DNA of 64,000 nt from SAR86 cluster bacterium AG-313-N18 (GTDB taxonomy: Bacteria; Pseudomonadota; Gammaproteobacteria; Magnimaribacterales; D2472), in contig QBVY01000002.1 in assembly GCA_003283765.1 (NCBI GenBank), positions 1 through 64,000 on the forward strand, given 5' to 3'. Positions 28,915 to 38,277 of the stretch are shown piece after piece. The position numbers and the translations under genes are program-made. How positions within the stretch are numbered: position 1 is the stretch's first letter; each line of letters starts with the position of its first letter. Under the pieces are notes generated by a model. It saw nothing but the letters and a program-made list of their open reading frames with translations, had not been told where the DNA came from and ran no database searches.

Positions 28915-29391
28915 CTAACCAATCAACTCCTTAGCAGTATCAAGCACCTCTTGAACATGTCCTTTGACTTTTACTGTCCTCCATTCCTTCAAGACCTTTC
29001 CTTTAGCACTTATAAGAAATGTACTCCGATCTACACCCATGTATTCTCTTCCATACATTGATTTCAATTTCATAACATCAAAAGCTTTACATACCTTTTC
29101 GTCAGGATCAGATAAAAGCTCAAACGGAAAGTTTTGTTTAGACTTAAAATTTTCATGAGATTTAATTGATTCTCTTGAGACACCCAATATCTCAGTATTT
29201 AATTTCTTAAATTTTTTGTAGCAATCTCTAAATTCTTGTCCTTCAGTAGTGCATCCAGGAGTGGAGTCTTTTGGATAAAAATAAATTACAACATTTTTAT
29301 TTTTATAGGTCTCATTGGATACAATTTGATCGCTGGTTGCATCAGCTTTAAACTTTGGGCAGTTCTTTCCTTCTAAATTTTTAGCCATCAT
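28915..29391 (-). CDS. bcp: Thioredoxin-dependent peroxiredoxin Bcp (PrxQ family)
   Basis: Reduces hydrogen peroxide and organic hydroperoxides. The peroxidatic Cys lies in PKDSTPGCTTEGQEFRD (residue 47 from the first ATG). The resolving Cys found five residues later in E. coli Bcp is absent, so a one-Cys mechanism or another resolving Cys is needed. VDRSTFLISAKGKVLKEW is the C-terminal signature. 158 residues; two ATGs in tandem (MM), with AAGGAAA upstream. Divergent from dapA over 46 bases. Confidence 0.93.
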   Translation of the reverse strand: MMAKNLEGKNCPKFKADATSDQIVSNETYKNKNVVIYFYPKDSTPGCTTEGQEFRDCYKKFKKLNTEILGVSRESIKSHENFKSKQNFPFELLSDPDEKVCKAFDVMKLKSMYGREYMGVDRSTFLISAKGKVLKEWRTVKVKGHVQEVLDTAKELIG

Positions 29392-29437
29392 TTCCTTAAA
29401 AAAAAGTGTATAGTTTCATTTTTTACTGAAAACATTC

Positions 29438-30337
29438 ATGATGCAACCCCTTCAAGGCAGTTTCGTAGCTCTAGTTACTCCGATGTCAACAAATGGAAGC
29501 TTGGATCTTAATGCTCTAGAAGGATTGATAGAATGGCATATTGAATCAGGAACCGATGGCATAGTCTCTGTTGGAACAACTGGCGAATCAGCAACAGTTA
29601 GCGTTCCAGAACATCTTGAGATTATGGAAAAAACTATTGAATTTGTTGATCGAAGAGTTCCTGTGATTGCTGGTACTGGGGGCAATTCAACACAGGAGGC
29701 AGTTGAGCTTACACAAAAAGCCTCAGAACTTGGAGCTGACTATGTTCTTATAGTCACTCCTTACTATAATAAGCCTAATCAAGAGGGCCTTTATCAGCAT
29801 TTTATTAAAATTGCAGATTCAGTTGATATTCCACAGATACTTTACAATGTTCCATCTCGTACAGCATGTGATCTTAGGCCTGAAACTGTAATGAGACTGG
29901 CCAACCATCAGAATATTATTGGAATCAAAGAGGCGCTAGATAGCTCTGAACGATTTTCAGAGCTCATAAGAATATCTCGGACTATTGCTGATCAAAAAAA
30001 CTTTTCAGTTTTTTCTGGTGATGATCCTTCATTTAATTCCTTTATGGCAAATGGAGGCGATGGAGTGATTTCTGTAGCTGCAAACGTTGTTCCAAAGCAT
30101 ATCTCTCAAATTTGTTCTCTAAATTTAGCTGATCAATTTAATGATGCAGAGGAGCTAAATTCATTATTAAAAAATTTATATGAACTTTTGTTTATTGAAT
30201 CTAATCCAATACCTGTTAAGTGGATGTTAAATAAAATGGGAAGAATCCAGCCTGGCATCAGACTTCCTTTGATACCTTTTAATCAAGTTTTTCATGAGAA
30301 AACTGTAAATGAGATGATAAAATTAAAGTTAATATGA
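29438..30337 (+). CDS. dapA: 4-hydroxy-tetrahydrodipicolinate synthase
   Basis: First committed step of lysine and diaminopimelate synthesis: condenses pyruvate and aspartate semialdehyde. Schiff-base Lys in IIGIKEALDSS (about 165), catalytic Tyr in YNVPSRT (about 137), GTTGESATVSVPEH and VTPYYNKPNQEGLYQHF. 299 residues, normal. Start ATG (a tandem ATGATG). Overlaps bamC by four bases, the conserved dapA-bamC-purC order. Confidence 0.97.
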   Translation: MMQPLQGSFVALVTPMSTNGSLDLNALEGLIEWHIESGTDGIVSVGTTGESATVSVPEHLEIMEKTIEFVDRRVPVIAGTGGNSTQEAVELTQKASELGADYVLIVTPYYNKPNQEGLYQHFIKIADSVDIPQILYNVPSRTACDLRPETVMRLANHQNIIGIKEALDSSERFSELIRISRTIADQKNFSVFSGDDPSFNSFMANGGDGVISVAANVVPKHISQICSLNLADQFNDAEELNSLLKNLYELLFIESNPIPVKWMLNKMGRIQPGIRLPLIPFNQVFHEKTVNEMIKLKLI

Positions 30338-31332
30338 AAGATTTAAAAAGCTCTTGTCTTTTAGCTATGCTAATTGGTGTCTCTTCTTGCTCATATATTT
30401 CTGGGCCAGAGGGGCTGTTTCCTGAAACAAAAGATAAATTTTTTGAAGAGAAGCTCTCTCCTGATCTTAAATTGCCATCTTCAGATGTCGCAATTAATAA
30501 AGATGATCATTATCCACCAATTAGTGATGGTATCCCTGCTGCAGAAATTCAAGATATCCCCGCGCCAAGACAAATATTCTCTTCAGGAGAATCAAATGAG
30601 GTGCAATTGAGGCGGCTTGGTGAGTTGATGTGGGTTTATGTTGAAACTCTTCCTTCTACCTCATGGCCAATCACTAAAAATTATTTTGAAGCCTCCTCAA
30701 TGTCCATAATAGAAGCAGATCCTGATGCCGGCACTATGCTTGTTAAATACTCTGATGCTCTAAACTTTAAAGTCACTATTGAACATGGAATTAAAGAGGC
30801 CTCAACAGAGGTTTTCCTATCCCTATACAATGAAGAGGAAGGTATTTCAGTTAAACAAGACCCTGAGTTTATCCAGCAAGAATTGGAAAAAATAGTACAA
30901 TTTTTTGCAAGTTCCGCATCCTCATTCTCTGGAACATCGTTAGCAGCTCAAAACTTAAATGATAGAAAGAAAGCAAAAATCTTTAATGTTAATGATCAAA
31001 CTATTATTGAGCTGAACCTTGGGTTTGATAGAGCTTGGTCAGCTGTTAGCAGAGCATTAGAGGCTGGAAATATTACTTCTAATGATATTGATAGAGATAA
31101 TGGAGTGTTCTTGGTCAGTTATTCTGTAGAGTCTGAAAACAACAGCTGGTTTTCTTTTTTAAATTTTAACAATGAAGAAAATAATGATTCGCTATTGCTT
31201 GGAGAATCGGCTGAATTTAGAATATTACTTGAATCAAAAAACGATAAAACTAATATTGTTGTTGAGTCGCTTGAAGGAGCCAAAGAAGAGGCTGAAGCTC
31301 TTTTATCCAAGATCAATGAACTACTGAGCTAA
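30334..31332 (+). CDS. bamC: Outer-membrane assembly lipoprotein BamC
   Basis: Accessory lipoprotein of the BAM complex. The leader LLAMLIGVSSCSYIS gives a lipobox with Cys about residue 19, followed by the extended N-terminal segment and two helix-grip domains (about 88-205 with RRLGELMWVYVETLPSTSWPITKNYF, and about 220-330 with LNLGFDRAWSAVSRALEAGNITSNDIDRDNGVFLVSY). 332 residues, normal. Sits between dapA and purC, as in E. coli. bamB lies at 40 kb. Confidence 0.9.
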   Translation: MKDLKSSCLLAMLIGVSSCSYISGPEGLFPETKDKFFEEKLSPDLKLPSSDVAINKDDHYPPISDGIPAAEIQDIPAPRQIFSSGESNEVQLRRLGELMWVYVETLPSTSWPITKNYFEASSMSIIEADPDAGTMLVKYSDALNFKVTIEHGIKEASTEVFLSLYNEEEGISVKQDPEFIQQELEKIVQFFASSASSFSGTSLAAQNLNDRKKAKIFNVNDQTIIELNLGFDRAWSAVSRALEAGNITSNDIDRDNGVFLVSYSVESENNSWFSFLNFNNEENNDSLLLGESAEFRILLESKNDKTNIVVESLEGAKEEAEALLSKINELLS

Positions 31333-31338
31333 GGAATT

Positions 31339-32058
31339 ATGGAAAAAATATCTCAAATAACAACTGGCAAAGCTAAATCTTTATATACCACCAACGAGAC
31401 TGATCAATTAATTATGGAGTTCAGAGATGATACTTCTGCTTTTGATGGAAAAAAAATGGAAGCTCTTGATAATAAAGGCAAAGTTAATAATCAATTTAAT
31501 GCTTTTGTCATGGAGTTTTTAGCATCAAAAGGCATAGAAACACACTTTATTAAACTACTTTCCAATCATGAATCTTTAGTTTATAAACTTGAGATGTTTC
31601 CAATTGAGTGTGTTGTTAGAAATCGAGCTACAGGATCGCTTTGCAAAAGATTGGGAATTGAAGATGGATTGATACTTGATCCTCCATTATTTGAGTTCTT
31701 TTTAAAAGATGATGATTTAGGGGATCCGTTGATTAATGATCATCATATAGAGTCATTCGGCTGGGCAACTCAAGAAGATGCTGATGCTATGAGAGATTTA
31801 ACTCTTAAAATTAATGAGATTTTGGTTGAATTTTTTATGGAAGCCAATCTTATTTTAGTGGATTATAAATTGGAGTTTGGAAAATTTAAGGACAAGATGC
31901 TTCTTGCTGATGAATTTACTCCGGATGGCTGTCGTTTGTGGGATAAAGATACATTAACCAAAATGGATAAAGATAGATTTCGTCAAGACCTTGGAGATGT
32001 TATTGAAACATATGGAGAGGTGGGAGAACGTCTTGGAATGAAGATAAAACTTGACTAA
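31339..32058 (+). CDS. purC: SAICAR synthetase
   Basis: Purine pathway ligase joining aspartate to CAIR with ATP. Motifs: [54 protein letters not shown] and [14 protein letters not shown]. 239 residues, normal. Preceded by AAGGAATT. The last bases lie within the predicted IscR operator of the downstream isc operon. Confidence 0.97.
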   Translation: MEKISQITTGKAKSLYTTNETDQLIMEFRDDTSAFDGKKMEALDNKGKVNNQFNAFVMEFLASKGIETHFIKLLSNHESLVYKLEMFPIECVVRNRATGSLCKRLGIEDGLILDPPLFEFFLKDDDLGDPLINDHHIESFGWATQEDADAMRDLTLKINEILVEFFMEANLILVDYKLEFGKFKDKMLLADEFTPDGCRLWDKDTLTKMDKDRFRQDLGDVIETYGEVGERLGMKIKLD

Positions 32059-32071
32059 ATAACTCAGGTAT
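32047..32071. promoter_or_regulatory. Predicted type 1 IscR operator
   Basis: The 25 bases AAACTTGACT-AAATA-ACTCAGGTAT match the E. coli type 1 IscR consensus (ATASYYGACT-RWWWY-AGTCRRSTAT, from memory) at 22 positions. It overlaps the end of purC and the -35 box of the iscR promoter, which fits autorepression by [2Fe-2S]-IscR. Confidence 0.75.
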
Positions 32072-32078
32072 TGATAAT
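32051..32078 (+). promoter_or_regulatory. Predicted iscR promoter
   Basis: TTGACT (32051-32056) and GATAAT (32073-32078) with 16 bases between; each box differs from consensus by one base. Transcription would start at about 32085, the iscR start codon itself, predicting a leaderless mRNA. Confidence 0.6.
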
Positions 32079-32083
32079 ACCTG
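32065..32083. repeat. Perfect palindrome just before iscR
   Basis: CAGGTATT-GAT-AATACCTG, 8-bp arms, ends one base before the ATG codon region. Its left arm is the right half of the IscR box; the right arm repeats the same half-site in inverted orientation and covers the -10 box. Confidence 0.6.
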
Positions 32084-32084
32084 C

Positions 32085-32525
32085 ATGAATTTCACAACTA
32101 AAAGTCGATATGCAGTTAATGCATTGGCAGACTTAGAATATCTTTCTAATTATGAAAGCCCAGTTTCTTTAAAAGATATAGCTATTAGGCAGAACATAGA
32201 TCTAACTTATCTTGAGCAGCTGTTTAGAAAACTAAGAATTGCAGGCATTGTTAAAAGCGTTCGTGGAAGAAATGGTGGATATGTATATGCCTCCCGTCCT
32301 CAGGAGATAAGTATTAAAGATATCATGGATGCTGTGGAAGAAAACTTAGATGCAACAAATTGCGCAGGCACTTCTTCTTGTCACGCTGGTCAGCAGTGTA
32401 ATTCTCATAAATTATGGGATGATTTAAACAGTGTTGTTGATGAATTTTTAAGCGATATTTCTATAACTGATCTTGCAGAAAAGCCAAGAGACCCCCATAT
32501 ACCTCTTATGGAAATTAAATCATGA
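32085..32525 (+). CDS. iscR: Fe-S cluster regulator IscR
   Basis: Rrf2-family [2Fe-2S] transcription factor sensing Fe-S status. Winged helix-turn-helix in [21 protein letters not shown]...[27 protein letters not shown]; cluster Cys in [23 protein letters not shown] (three Cys, plus His). 146 residues, slightly shorter at the C-terminus than E. coli. No ribosome-binding sequence precedes the ATG, consistent with the predicted leaderless transcript. Overlaps iscS by four bases. Confidence 0.96.
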   Translation: MNFTTKSRYAVNALADLEYLSNYESPVSLKDIAIRQNIDLTYLEQLFRKLRIAGIVKSVRGRNGGYVYASRPQEISIKDIMDAVEENLDATNCAGTSSCHAGQQCNSHKLWDDLNSVVDEFLSDISITDLAEKPRDPHIPLMEIKS

Positions 32526-33748
32526 CCAGCGAAATCAATTTACCAATCTATATGGACTATGCATCTACAACACCTGTAGATCCTCGCGTTGCAAAAAAAA
32601 TATCTGATCATCTTACTCTGGACGGAAATTTTGGAAATCCCGCTTCACGTTCTCACAAGTTTGGCTGGAAGGCTGAAGAGGCAGTTGAGGAAGCTAGATC
32701 TCATGTAGCTAATTTAGTGAATTGTGATCCAAGAGAAATAGTTTGGACTTCAGGAGCCACTGAAGCGGATAATTTAGCAATTAAAGGTGTTGCTAATTTT
32801 TACCAAAAGAATGGTAAGCATATTATTACCTCTAAAATTGAACATAAAGCTGTGCTAGATCCATGCAGACAGCTTGAAAGAGACGGTTTTGAAGTTACCT
32901 ATTTAGAACCAAATGAGGGTGGTTTGATCACACCTGAAGCTGTTTTAAATGCAATTAGAGAGGATACAGTGTTGATCTCAATTATGCATATTAACAATGA
33001 ATTAGGCACAATTAATGATCTCAGTGGAATTGGGAAGATTGCTCGTGAAAAAGGTATTTTTTTTCATGTGGATGCCGCTCAAAGTACTGGCAAAATTGTT
33101 ATTGATTTAAGCTCTCTTCCAGTTGATTTAATGTCATTCTCAGCCCATAAAACCTACGGGCCTAAGGGCATAGGAGCTTTGTTTGTTCGAAGGAAGCCTC
33201 GAGTAAGAATTGAAGCTCAAATCCATGGAGGTGGGCACGAAAGAGGTATGAGATCCGGAACACTGCCTACACATCAAATAGTGGGAATGGGCGAAGCTTT
33301 TAGAATTGCTAAAGAAGAAATGGATGATGACAAGATAAGAATTCAGTACCTGCACGATAAGTTTTATGACTCTATTTCAAAAATTGAAGAGATATATGTA
33401 AATGGAGACATTGATAATAAAGTTTGCAATATTCTAAACATCAGCTTTGCTTATGTTGAAGGAGAGTCATTAATTATGGCTCTAAAAGATATTGCTGTTT
33501 CCTCAGGATCAGCTTGTACTTCTGCTAGTTTAGAGCCATCCTATGTTTTAAGAGCGCTTGGAAGAAAAGATGAGCTTGCATCAAGCTCCATACGCTTTTC
33601 CTTTGGAAGATTTACCACTGAGGAAGATGTGGATTACACATTAACCTTAATTAACCATGCTGTTGATAGACTTAGAGAGCTATCTCCATTATGGGAAATG
33701 TATTTAGATGGAATTGATCTTGATACAGTAGACTGGCAAACCCACTAA
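32522..33748 (+). CDS. iscS: Cysteine desulfurase IscS
   Basis: PLP enzyme that supplies sulfur for Fe-S clusters and thio-modified tRNA. PLP Lys in [16 protein letters not shown] (about residue 206), catalytic Cys in [21 protein letters not shown] (about 328), [13 protein letters not shown] at the start and [13 protein letters not shown]. 408 residues, normal. Second gene of the isc operon. Confidence 0.97.
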   Translation: MTSEINLPIYMDYASTTPVDPRVAKKISDHLTLDGNFGNPASRSHKFGWKAEEAVEEARSHVANLVNCDPREIVWTSGATEADNLAIKGVANFYQKNGKHIITSKIEHKAVLDPCRQLERDGFEVTYLEPNEGGLITPEAVLNAIREDTVLISIMHINNELGTINDLSGIGKIAREKGIFFHVDAAQSTGKIVIDLSSLPVDLMSFSAHKTYGPKGIGALFVRRKPRVRIEAQIHGGGHERGMRSGTLPTHQIVGMGEAFRIAKEEMDDDKIRIQYLHDKFYDSISKIEEIYVNGDIDNKVCNILNISFAYVEGESLIMALKDIAVSSGSACTSASLEPSYVLRALGRKDELASSSIRFSFGRFTTEEDVDYTLTLINHAVDRLRELSPLWEMYLDGIDLDTVDWQTH

Positions 33749-33764
33749 ATATTGGGAGGTATTT

Positions 33765-34169
33765 ATGGCATATAGCAAAAAAGTTGTAGATAAATTTGAA
33801 AACACTATCAACGAACCTACAAAATATAATGTTGGAAGATTTGATCCAAAAGAGATGAATGTAGGTACTGGAATGGTTGGAGCTCCTGCATGTGGTGACG
33901 TAATGAAACTTCAGATCAAATGTGAAAGCAAAGGGAATACTCATGTTATCAAGGATGTTAAGTTCAAGACTTATGGATGCGGTTCTGCAATCGCTTCATC
34001 GAGTGAGTTGGTTGAGATGTTAATTGGAAAAACTTTAGAGGAAGCTAAGGAAATTAAAAATATCGATATTGTTGAAGCTCTTGAGTTGCCTCCCATTAAA
34101 ATCCATTGCTCAGTTCTAGCAGAAGATTCAATCAAACAAGCAATCGAAGACTACGAGCAGAAACAATAA
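33765..34169 (+). CDS. iscU: Fe-S scaffold protein IscU
   Basis: Scaffold on which IscS builds [2Fe-2S] clusters. Three ligand Cys: GAPACGDVMKL, TYGCGSAIASSS and KIHCSVLAED. The chaperone-recognition motif is LPPIK instead of the usual LPPVK, a conservative change that may matter because hscA is absent. 134 residues. GGGAGG lies upstream of the ATG. Confidence 0.97.
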   Translation: MAYSKKVVDKFENTINEPTKYNVGRFDPKEMNVGTGMVGAPACGDVMKLQIKCESKGNTHVIKDVKFKTYGCGSAIASSSELVEMLIGKTLEEAKEIKNIDIVEALELPPIKIHCSVLAEDSIKQAIEDYEQKQ

Positions 34170-34175
34170 ATAATC

Positions 34176-34523
34176 ATGGATACATTTTCGCCACTAGAAC
34201 TTCGATTTTCTGAAAAAGCAATATTGCACTTTGCTACAAGCCTCAAGAATAACGGAAAAAGTGATGGCGTCAGAATTGGGGTAAGAAAAGCTGGATGCTC
34301 TGGCTTTGAGTACTTTTTTGAGTTTGTTGAGACTGAGCAAGCTAGTGTTAACGACTTCATTTTTAATGAAGGCGAGTGCAAGATCTATGTTGATAAAGAA
34401 AGTTTGAATTACCTGAAAGGTAGTTTGGTTGATTATTCTGAAGATGGCCTTAATCAAGGAATTAAATTTCACAACCCCAATGCTAAAGCCGTATGTGGGT
34501 GCGGTGAAAGCTTCACTATCTAA
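34176..34523 (+). CDS. iscA: A-type Fe-S carrier IscA
   Basis: Receives or transfers clusters to client proteins. The three conserved Cys lie in KAGCSGFEY and CGCGESFTI near the end, with the family start LRFSEKAILHFAT. 115 residues. It begins six bases after iscU; the next gene, fdx, starts at the base after its stop, so hscB and hscA, which usually sit here, are missing. Confidence 0.94.
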   Translation: MDTFSPLELRFSEKAILHFATSLKNNGKSDGVRIGVRKAGCSGFEYFFEFVETEQASVNDFIFNEGECKIYVDKESLNYLKGSLVDYSEDGLNQGIKFHNPNAKAVCGCGESFTI

Positions 34524-34862
34524 ATGGCCCTTATAAAGTTATTACCTCATTATGAGTTATGTCCTGATGGTGCTGAATTTGAAACCCTGAAAGATGAATC
34601 TATCTGCGAAGCGGCCTTAAGATCAGGTATTAAAATTGAACATGCATGTGAAATGTCATGTGCATGTACCACTTGCCATATAATAGTGCGAGATGGATTT
34701 GATGATCTAAATGAGGCATCTGAAGATGAGGAAGACCTGCTTGATAAAGCTTGGGGACTTGAACCAAACTCTCGTTTAAGTTGCCAAACTATTCCAGAAA
34801 GTGGCAATTTTACAGTTGAATTACCAAAATATACTATCAATCAGGTATCAGAGGATCATTGA
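34524..34862 (+). CDS. fdx: [2Fe-2S] ferredoxin of the ISC system
   Basis: Adrenodoxin-type ferredoxin giving electrons to cluster assembly. Ligands in EHACEMSCACTTCHII (C-x5-C-x2-C) and RLSCQT. EDEEDLLDKAWGLEPNSRL is the usual acidic interaction helix. 112 residues, normal. Overlaps iscX by four bases and directly abuts iscA. Confidence 0.95.
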   Translation: MALIKLLPHYELCPDGAEFETLKDESICEAALRSGIKIEHACEMSCACTTCHIIVRDGFDDLNEASEDEEDLLDKAWGLEPNSRLSCQTIPESGNFTVELPKYTINQVSEDH

Positions 34863-35062
34863 TGAAGATTGCATGGTCAGATATTTTAGAAATTGCAATA
34901 AATCTCAGTGAAGCTCATCCCGAAATTGACCCTCAGTGGATCAGTTTTCCAGATTTACATCACAAGATTTGTAGCTTAGAGAATTTTGAAGATGATCCGC
35001 AAAATTCTAATGAAAAAATTCTTGAAGCAATCCAAATGGCATGGATGGATGAATTAGACTAA
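34859..35062 (+). CDS. iscX: Fe-S assembly protein IscX
   Basis: Small acidic adaptor that binds IscS and iron. KIAWSDILEIAINLSEAHPEIDPQWISFPDLHHKI and EAIQMAWMDELD cover nearly the whole family consensus. 67 residues, normal. Final gene of the isc operon; 35 bases separate it from ndk, with an exact TATAAT at 35069-35074 that may start ndk transcription. Confidence 0.93.
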   Translation: MMKIAWSDILEIAINLSEAHPEIDPQWISFPDLHHKICSLENFEDDPQNSNEKILEAIQMAWMDELD

Positions 35063-35097
35063 CTCACCTATAATGTCGCAAATTTAGGAGTAACTTT

Positions 35098-35517
35098 ATG
35101 ACAATACAACGAACACTTTCAATCATTAAGCCTGATGCAACATCAAAAAACATTATTGGAAAAATAATAGATCGATTTGAAGGGAATGGCCTCAAAGTGG
35201 TTGCGGGTAAATTAATACATATGGACCAAACTAAAGCTGCAGGTTTTTATGCTGAGCATGAGGGAAGGCCTTTTTTCCCAAACCTTGTTGAGTACATGAC
35301 ATCAGCTCCTGTATTTGTTCAGGTTCTTGAGGGAGATAACGCTGTTTTAAAAAATAGAGAGTTAATGGGTGCTACAAATCCAAGTGAAGCAGATCCTGGA
35401 ACAATTAGAGCAGACTTTGCAGAGACAATTGACGCAAACGCTGTTCATGGATCCGATTCAACTGATAGCGCGGCAAGAGAAATCTCCTATTTTTTTGATG
35501 ATAGTGAAATCTTTTAA
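35098..35517 (+). CDS. ndk: Nucleoside diphosphate kinase
   Basis: Transfers the gamma phosphate among nucleoside triphosphates. [21 protein letters not shown] at the start, [23 protein letters not shown] in the middle, and phospho-His in [16 protein letters not shown]. 139 residues, normal. AGGAGT upstream of ATG. iscX-ndk-rlmN is a conserved gammaproteobacterial order. Confidence 0.97.
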   Translation: MTIQRTLSIIKPDATSKNIIGKIIDRFEGNGLKVVAGKLIHMDQTKAAGFYAEHEGRPFFPNLVEYMTSAPVFVQVLEGDNAVLKNRELMGATNPSEADPGTIRADFAETIDANAVHGSDSTDSAAREISYFFDDSEIF

Positions 35518-35521
35518 TTGA

Positions 35522-36616
35522 GTGCATAAGGAAAAGGTAAATTTGCTAGGATTCTCGCATGAATCACTAGTAGATTTTTTTCAATCAATAGAACAACCAA
35601 GTTTTAGAGCTCTCCAATTGATGAAATGGGTTCATCAAAGGGGTGTGATTGACTTTATGCATATGACTGATTTTAGTCTTGCATTAAGAACTAAGCTTTC
35701 TGAAGTTGCTGAAGTTAGTCCGCCTAAAGTAGAAGAATGTTTAATATCTCCAGAGGGAACAAAGAAATATTTAATAAAGCTAGATTCAGGTTCAATGATC
35801 GAAATGGTCAAGATTCCTGAAAAGAAAAGGCTAACTCTTTGTATATCTTCACAAGCAGGATGCGCATTGCAATGCACTTTTTGCGCTACAGGTGCACAGG
35901 GTTTTGAAAGAAATTTATCTAATGCGGAAATTATTGGTCAGCTATGGCTGGCTAATTTTCATGATAAATCCAGTCAACCTATTTCAAATGTTGTATTTAT
36001 GGGAATGGGCGAGCCTCTGCTTAATATTAAACCAGTGATGACTTCTATTGGCTTAATGCAACACCAAAATGCATATGGACTTTCAAAGAGAAGGATCACT
36101 CTCAGCACCTCAGGGATAGTCCCAGAGATCAATAAGCTAGCTGAGAAGACTGATGTCTCATTAGCAATATCTTTACATGCTGCAAACAATATACTTAGAG
36201 ATGAAATAGTTCCAATTAATAAAAAATATCCTTTAGAAGAACTATTAGATTCCTGCAAAAATTATTTAAAGACTCAAAGTAAACGTAAAACAATAACCAT
36301 TGAATATATTTTAATAGATGGTGTAAATGATTCATTGGATCATGCGCAAGATTTAGCCAAGATTCTCAATGGCTTATCGTGCAAAATCAATCTAATACCT
36401 TTTAATCCATTTGATGGATGTCATTACCTTCGATCTCAAGAAAGTGCCATTCAAAAATTTAAGGATTTTCTGATAAAAAAGGGGCTAATAACTACACTAA
36501 GAATAACGAGAGGAGATGCAATTGATGGAGCTTGCGGCCAACTTGTTGGTAAACTCACTCAAAGCCTGAAAGGTAAAAACAAAAAAAATTCTATCAACCT
36601 TATCAATACTTCATGA
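35522..36616 (+). CDS. rlmN: 23S rRNA A2503/tRNA A37 methyltransferase RlmN
   Basis: Radical-SAM dual-specificity RNA methyltransferase. The [4Fe-4S] motif is CALQCTFCATGAQGF; VVFMGMGEPLLN binds SAM, and the mechanistic Cys lies near the end in DGACGQLVGK. 364 residues, normal. Start is GTG at 35522, four bases after ndk. Depends on the isc system next door for its cluster. Overlaps the RodZ-like gene by four bases. Confidence 0.95.
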   Translation: MHKEKVNLLGFSHESLVDFFQSIEQPSFRALQLMKWVHQRGVIDFMHMTDFSLALRTKLSEVAEVSPPKVEECLISPEGTKKYLIKLDSGSMIEMVKIPEKKRLTLCISSQAGCALQCTFCATGAQGFERNLSNAEIIGQLWLANFHDKSSQPISNVVFMGMGEPLLNIKPVMTSIGLMQHQNAYGLSKRRITLSTSGIVPEINKLAEKTDVSLAISLHAANNILRDEIVPINKKYPLEELLDSCKNYLKTQSKRKTITIEYILIDGVNDSLDHAQDLAKILNGLSCKINLIPFNPFDGCHYLRSQESAIQKFKDFLIKKGLITTLRITRGDAIDGACGQLVGKLTQSLKGKNKKNSINLINTS

Positions 36617-37179
36617 GCTTGAAATCTGCACATACTGGAAAGATCGGAAAGGCTTTTGCCAACGCCCGCATCCTTCGCTCAATGACTTGTGAAGAGGTTG
36701 CTGGTGCAACCTTCATCAATGTTGAGTACATAAAGGCTATTGAGTCAGGCAATTATGAAATATTTCCAGCAAGAATATTTGCTTTTCAATATTTTGAAAA
36801 ATATGCAAATTTTCTGAACTTAGAGATTGATTTCTTTGATATTTATAATGCTGAATTAGTTGCCGCAGCTGGGAAAGAGCTTAACTCTAATTTGCCCGAA
36901 AGATCATTTTTAAAAAAAAATATTATTAGTTTAATATGCTTGGTTATCCTAGCTTCACTAATTTTTATTTTTCAACGGAGTTATAATAATAATGAAGCTT
37001 CAGATATTAGCCCTCAAAACTCCTTCAGCAACGAAGATGCCCTGAGAGTAGATGTTAAATCAAACTTTGATAATGACATTGGTGAATTGCATTACAAAAT
37101 CAATAATTTTTTTATACAAGATAAGCTTGATTCAATTCAGCCTGATGTTACTGTAAATTTATTGGAACCAGAAGCATGA
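36613..37179 (+). CDS. rodZ: RodZ-like protein, short form
   Basis: Cell-shape protein linking MreB to the membrane in relatives. N-terminal helix-turn-helix ([60 protein letters not shown]) and one membrane span (about residues 96-115, [18 protein letters not shown]). The periplasmic part is only about 70 residues and lacks the usual DUF4115 domain; total 188 against 337 in E. coli. Position between rlmN and ispG supports the call; pilF, often found here, is absent. Confidence 0.82.
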   Translation: MSLKSAHTGKIGKAFANARILRSMTCEEVAGATFINVEYIKAIESGNYEIFPARIFAFQYFEKYANFLNLEIDFFDIYNAELVAAAGKELNSNLPERSFLKKNIISLICLVILASLIFIFQRSYNNNEASDISPQNSFSNEDALRVDVKSNFDNDIGELHYKINNFFIQDKLDSIQPDVTVNLLEPEA

Positions 37180-38273
37180 ATAATTCCTGGATAGAAAGAA
37201 AAAAAACTAATCCTATATTTGTGGGGAATGTTGGAGTAGGTGGCGATCACCCTATATCTATTCAATCTATGACAAATACCAATACGGCTGATATTAAAGC
37301 TACTGTTAGTCAAATTGAGGAATTAGAAGCAGCTGGAGCTGATATTGTCAGAGTCTCCGTTCCAGACAATGATTGCGCAAATGCATTTAAAGCAATTAAA
37401 AACCTAGTATCAGTTCCCCTTGTTGCAGACATTCATTTTGATTATAAGATTGCTTTATTAGTCGCAGATTCAGCTGATTGTCTCAGGATTAATCCAGGTA
37501 ATATTGGAAAAGAAAATAAAGTTCAAGAAATTATCCAAGCAGCCAAAGATAATGAAATACCAATAAGGATCGGCGTGAATGCTGGCTCACTGGAGAAAGA
37601 TCTACAAAAAAAATATGGAGAGCCCAATTCAGACGCATTAGTTGAATCAGCCCTTAGGCACGTTGATATTTTAGATAGATATAACTTCTCTAATTTTAAA
37701 TTAAGCTTAAAAGCCTCAAATATTCAAATGACTGTTGATAGTTATAGAAAATTTTCAAAATTGCTTGATCAACCATTGCATTTAGGCATTACAGAGTCTG
37801 GAAGTTATAGAGCTGGATCGGTTAAGTCTTCTATTGGTCTGGGTATGCTCTTATCTGAAGGTATTGGCGATACAATTAGAGTTTCACTAGCTTCAGATCC
37901 TGTAGACGAAGTGAAGATTGGTTGGGATATTTTAAAAAGTCTAAATCTTAGAAGTAGGGGCATTAGAATAGTTGCATGCCCAAGTTGCTCCAGACAAAAT
38001 TTCAATGTCATAGAGGTGGTTAATGAACTTGAAACAAGATTTGAGGGGATATCTGAGGATTTGGAGGTTGCAATCATTGGTTGCTATGTCAATGGCCCAG
38101 GAGAGTCCAAGGCAGCTGATGTTGGATTAACCGGAGGTCCAAGTAACTTACTTTATGTCAATGGCGCTCCTTCAAAAAAAATCTCTAATGAGAAACTTGT
38201 TGATACAATAGAAGAGCAAGTAAAAGAACAGCTCGAAAAGAAAAATTCTTTAGACATAATTGCAAAAGGTTAA
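37176..38273 (+). CDS. ispG: 4-hydroxy-3-methylbut-2-enyl diphosphate synthase (HDMAPP synthase)
   Basis: [4Fe-4S] enzyme of the MEP pathway converting MEcPP to [25 protein letters not shown] at the start; cluster Cys in [12 protein letters not shown] and [10 protein letters not shown]. 365 residues, normal for the bacterial two-domain form. Uses the product of the IspDF fusion at 9-10 kb. Overlaps the rodZ-like gene by four bases. Confidence 0.97.
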   Translation: MNNSWIERKKTNPIFVGNVGVGGDHPISIQSMTNTNTADIKATVSQIEELEAAGADIVRVSVPDNDCANAFKAIKNLVSVPLVADIHFDYKIALLVADSADCLRINPGNIGKENKVQEIIQAAKDNEIPIRIGVNAGSLEKDLQKKYGEPNSDALVESALRHVDILDRYNFSNFKLSLKASNIQMTVDSYRKFSKLLDQPLHLGITESGSYRAGSVKSSIGLGMLLSEGIGDTIRVSLASDPVDEVKIGWDILKSLNLRSRGIRIVACPSCSRQNFNVIEVVNELETRFEGISEDLEVAIIGCYVNGPGESKAADVGLTGGPSNLLYVNGAPSKKISNEKLVDTIEEQVKEQLEKKNSLDIIAKG

Positions 38274-38277
38274 AAAA

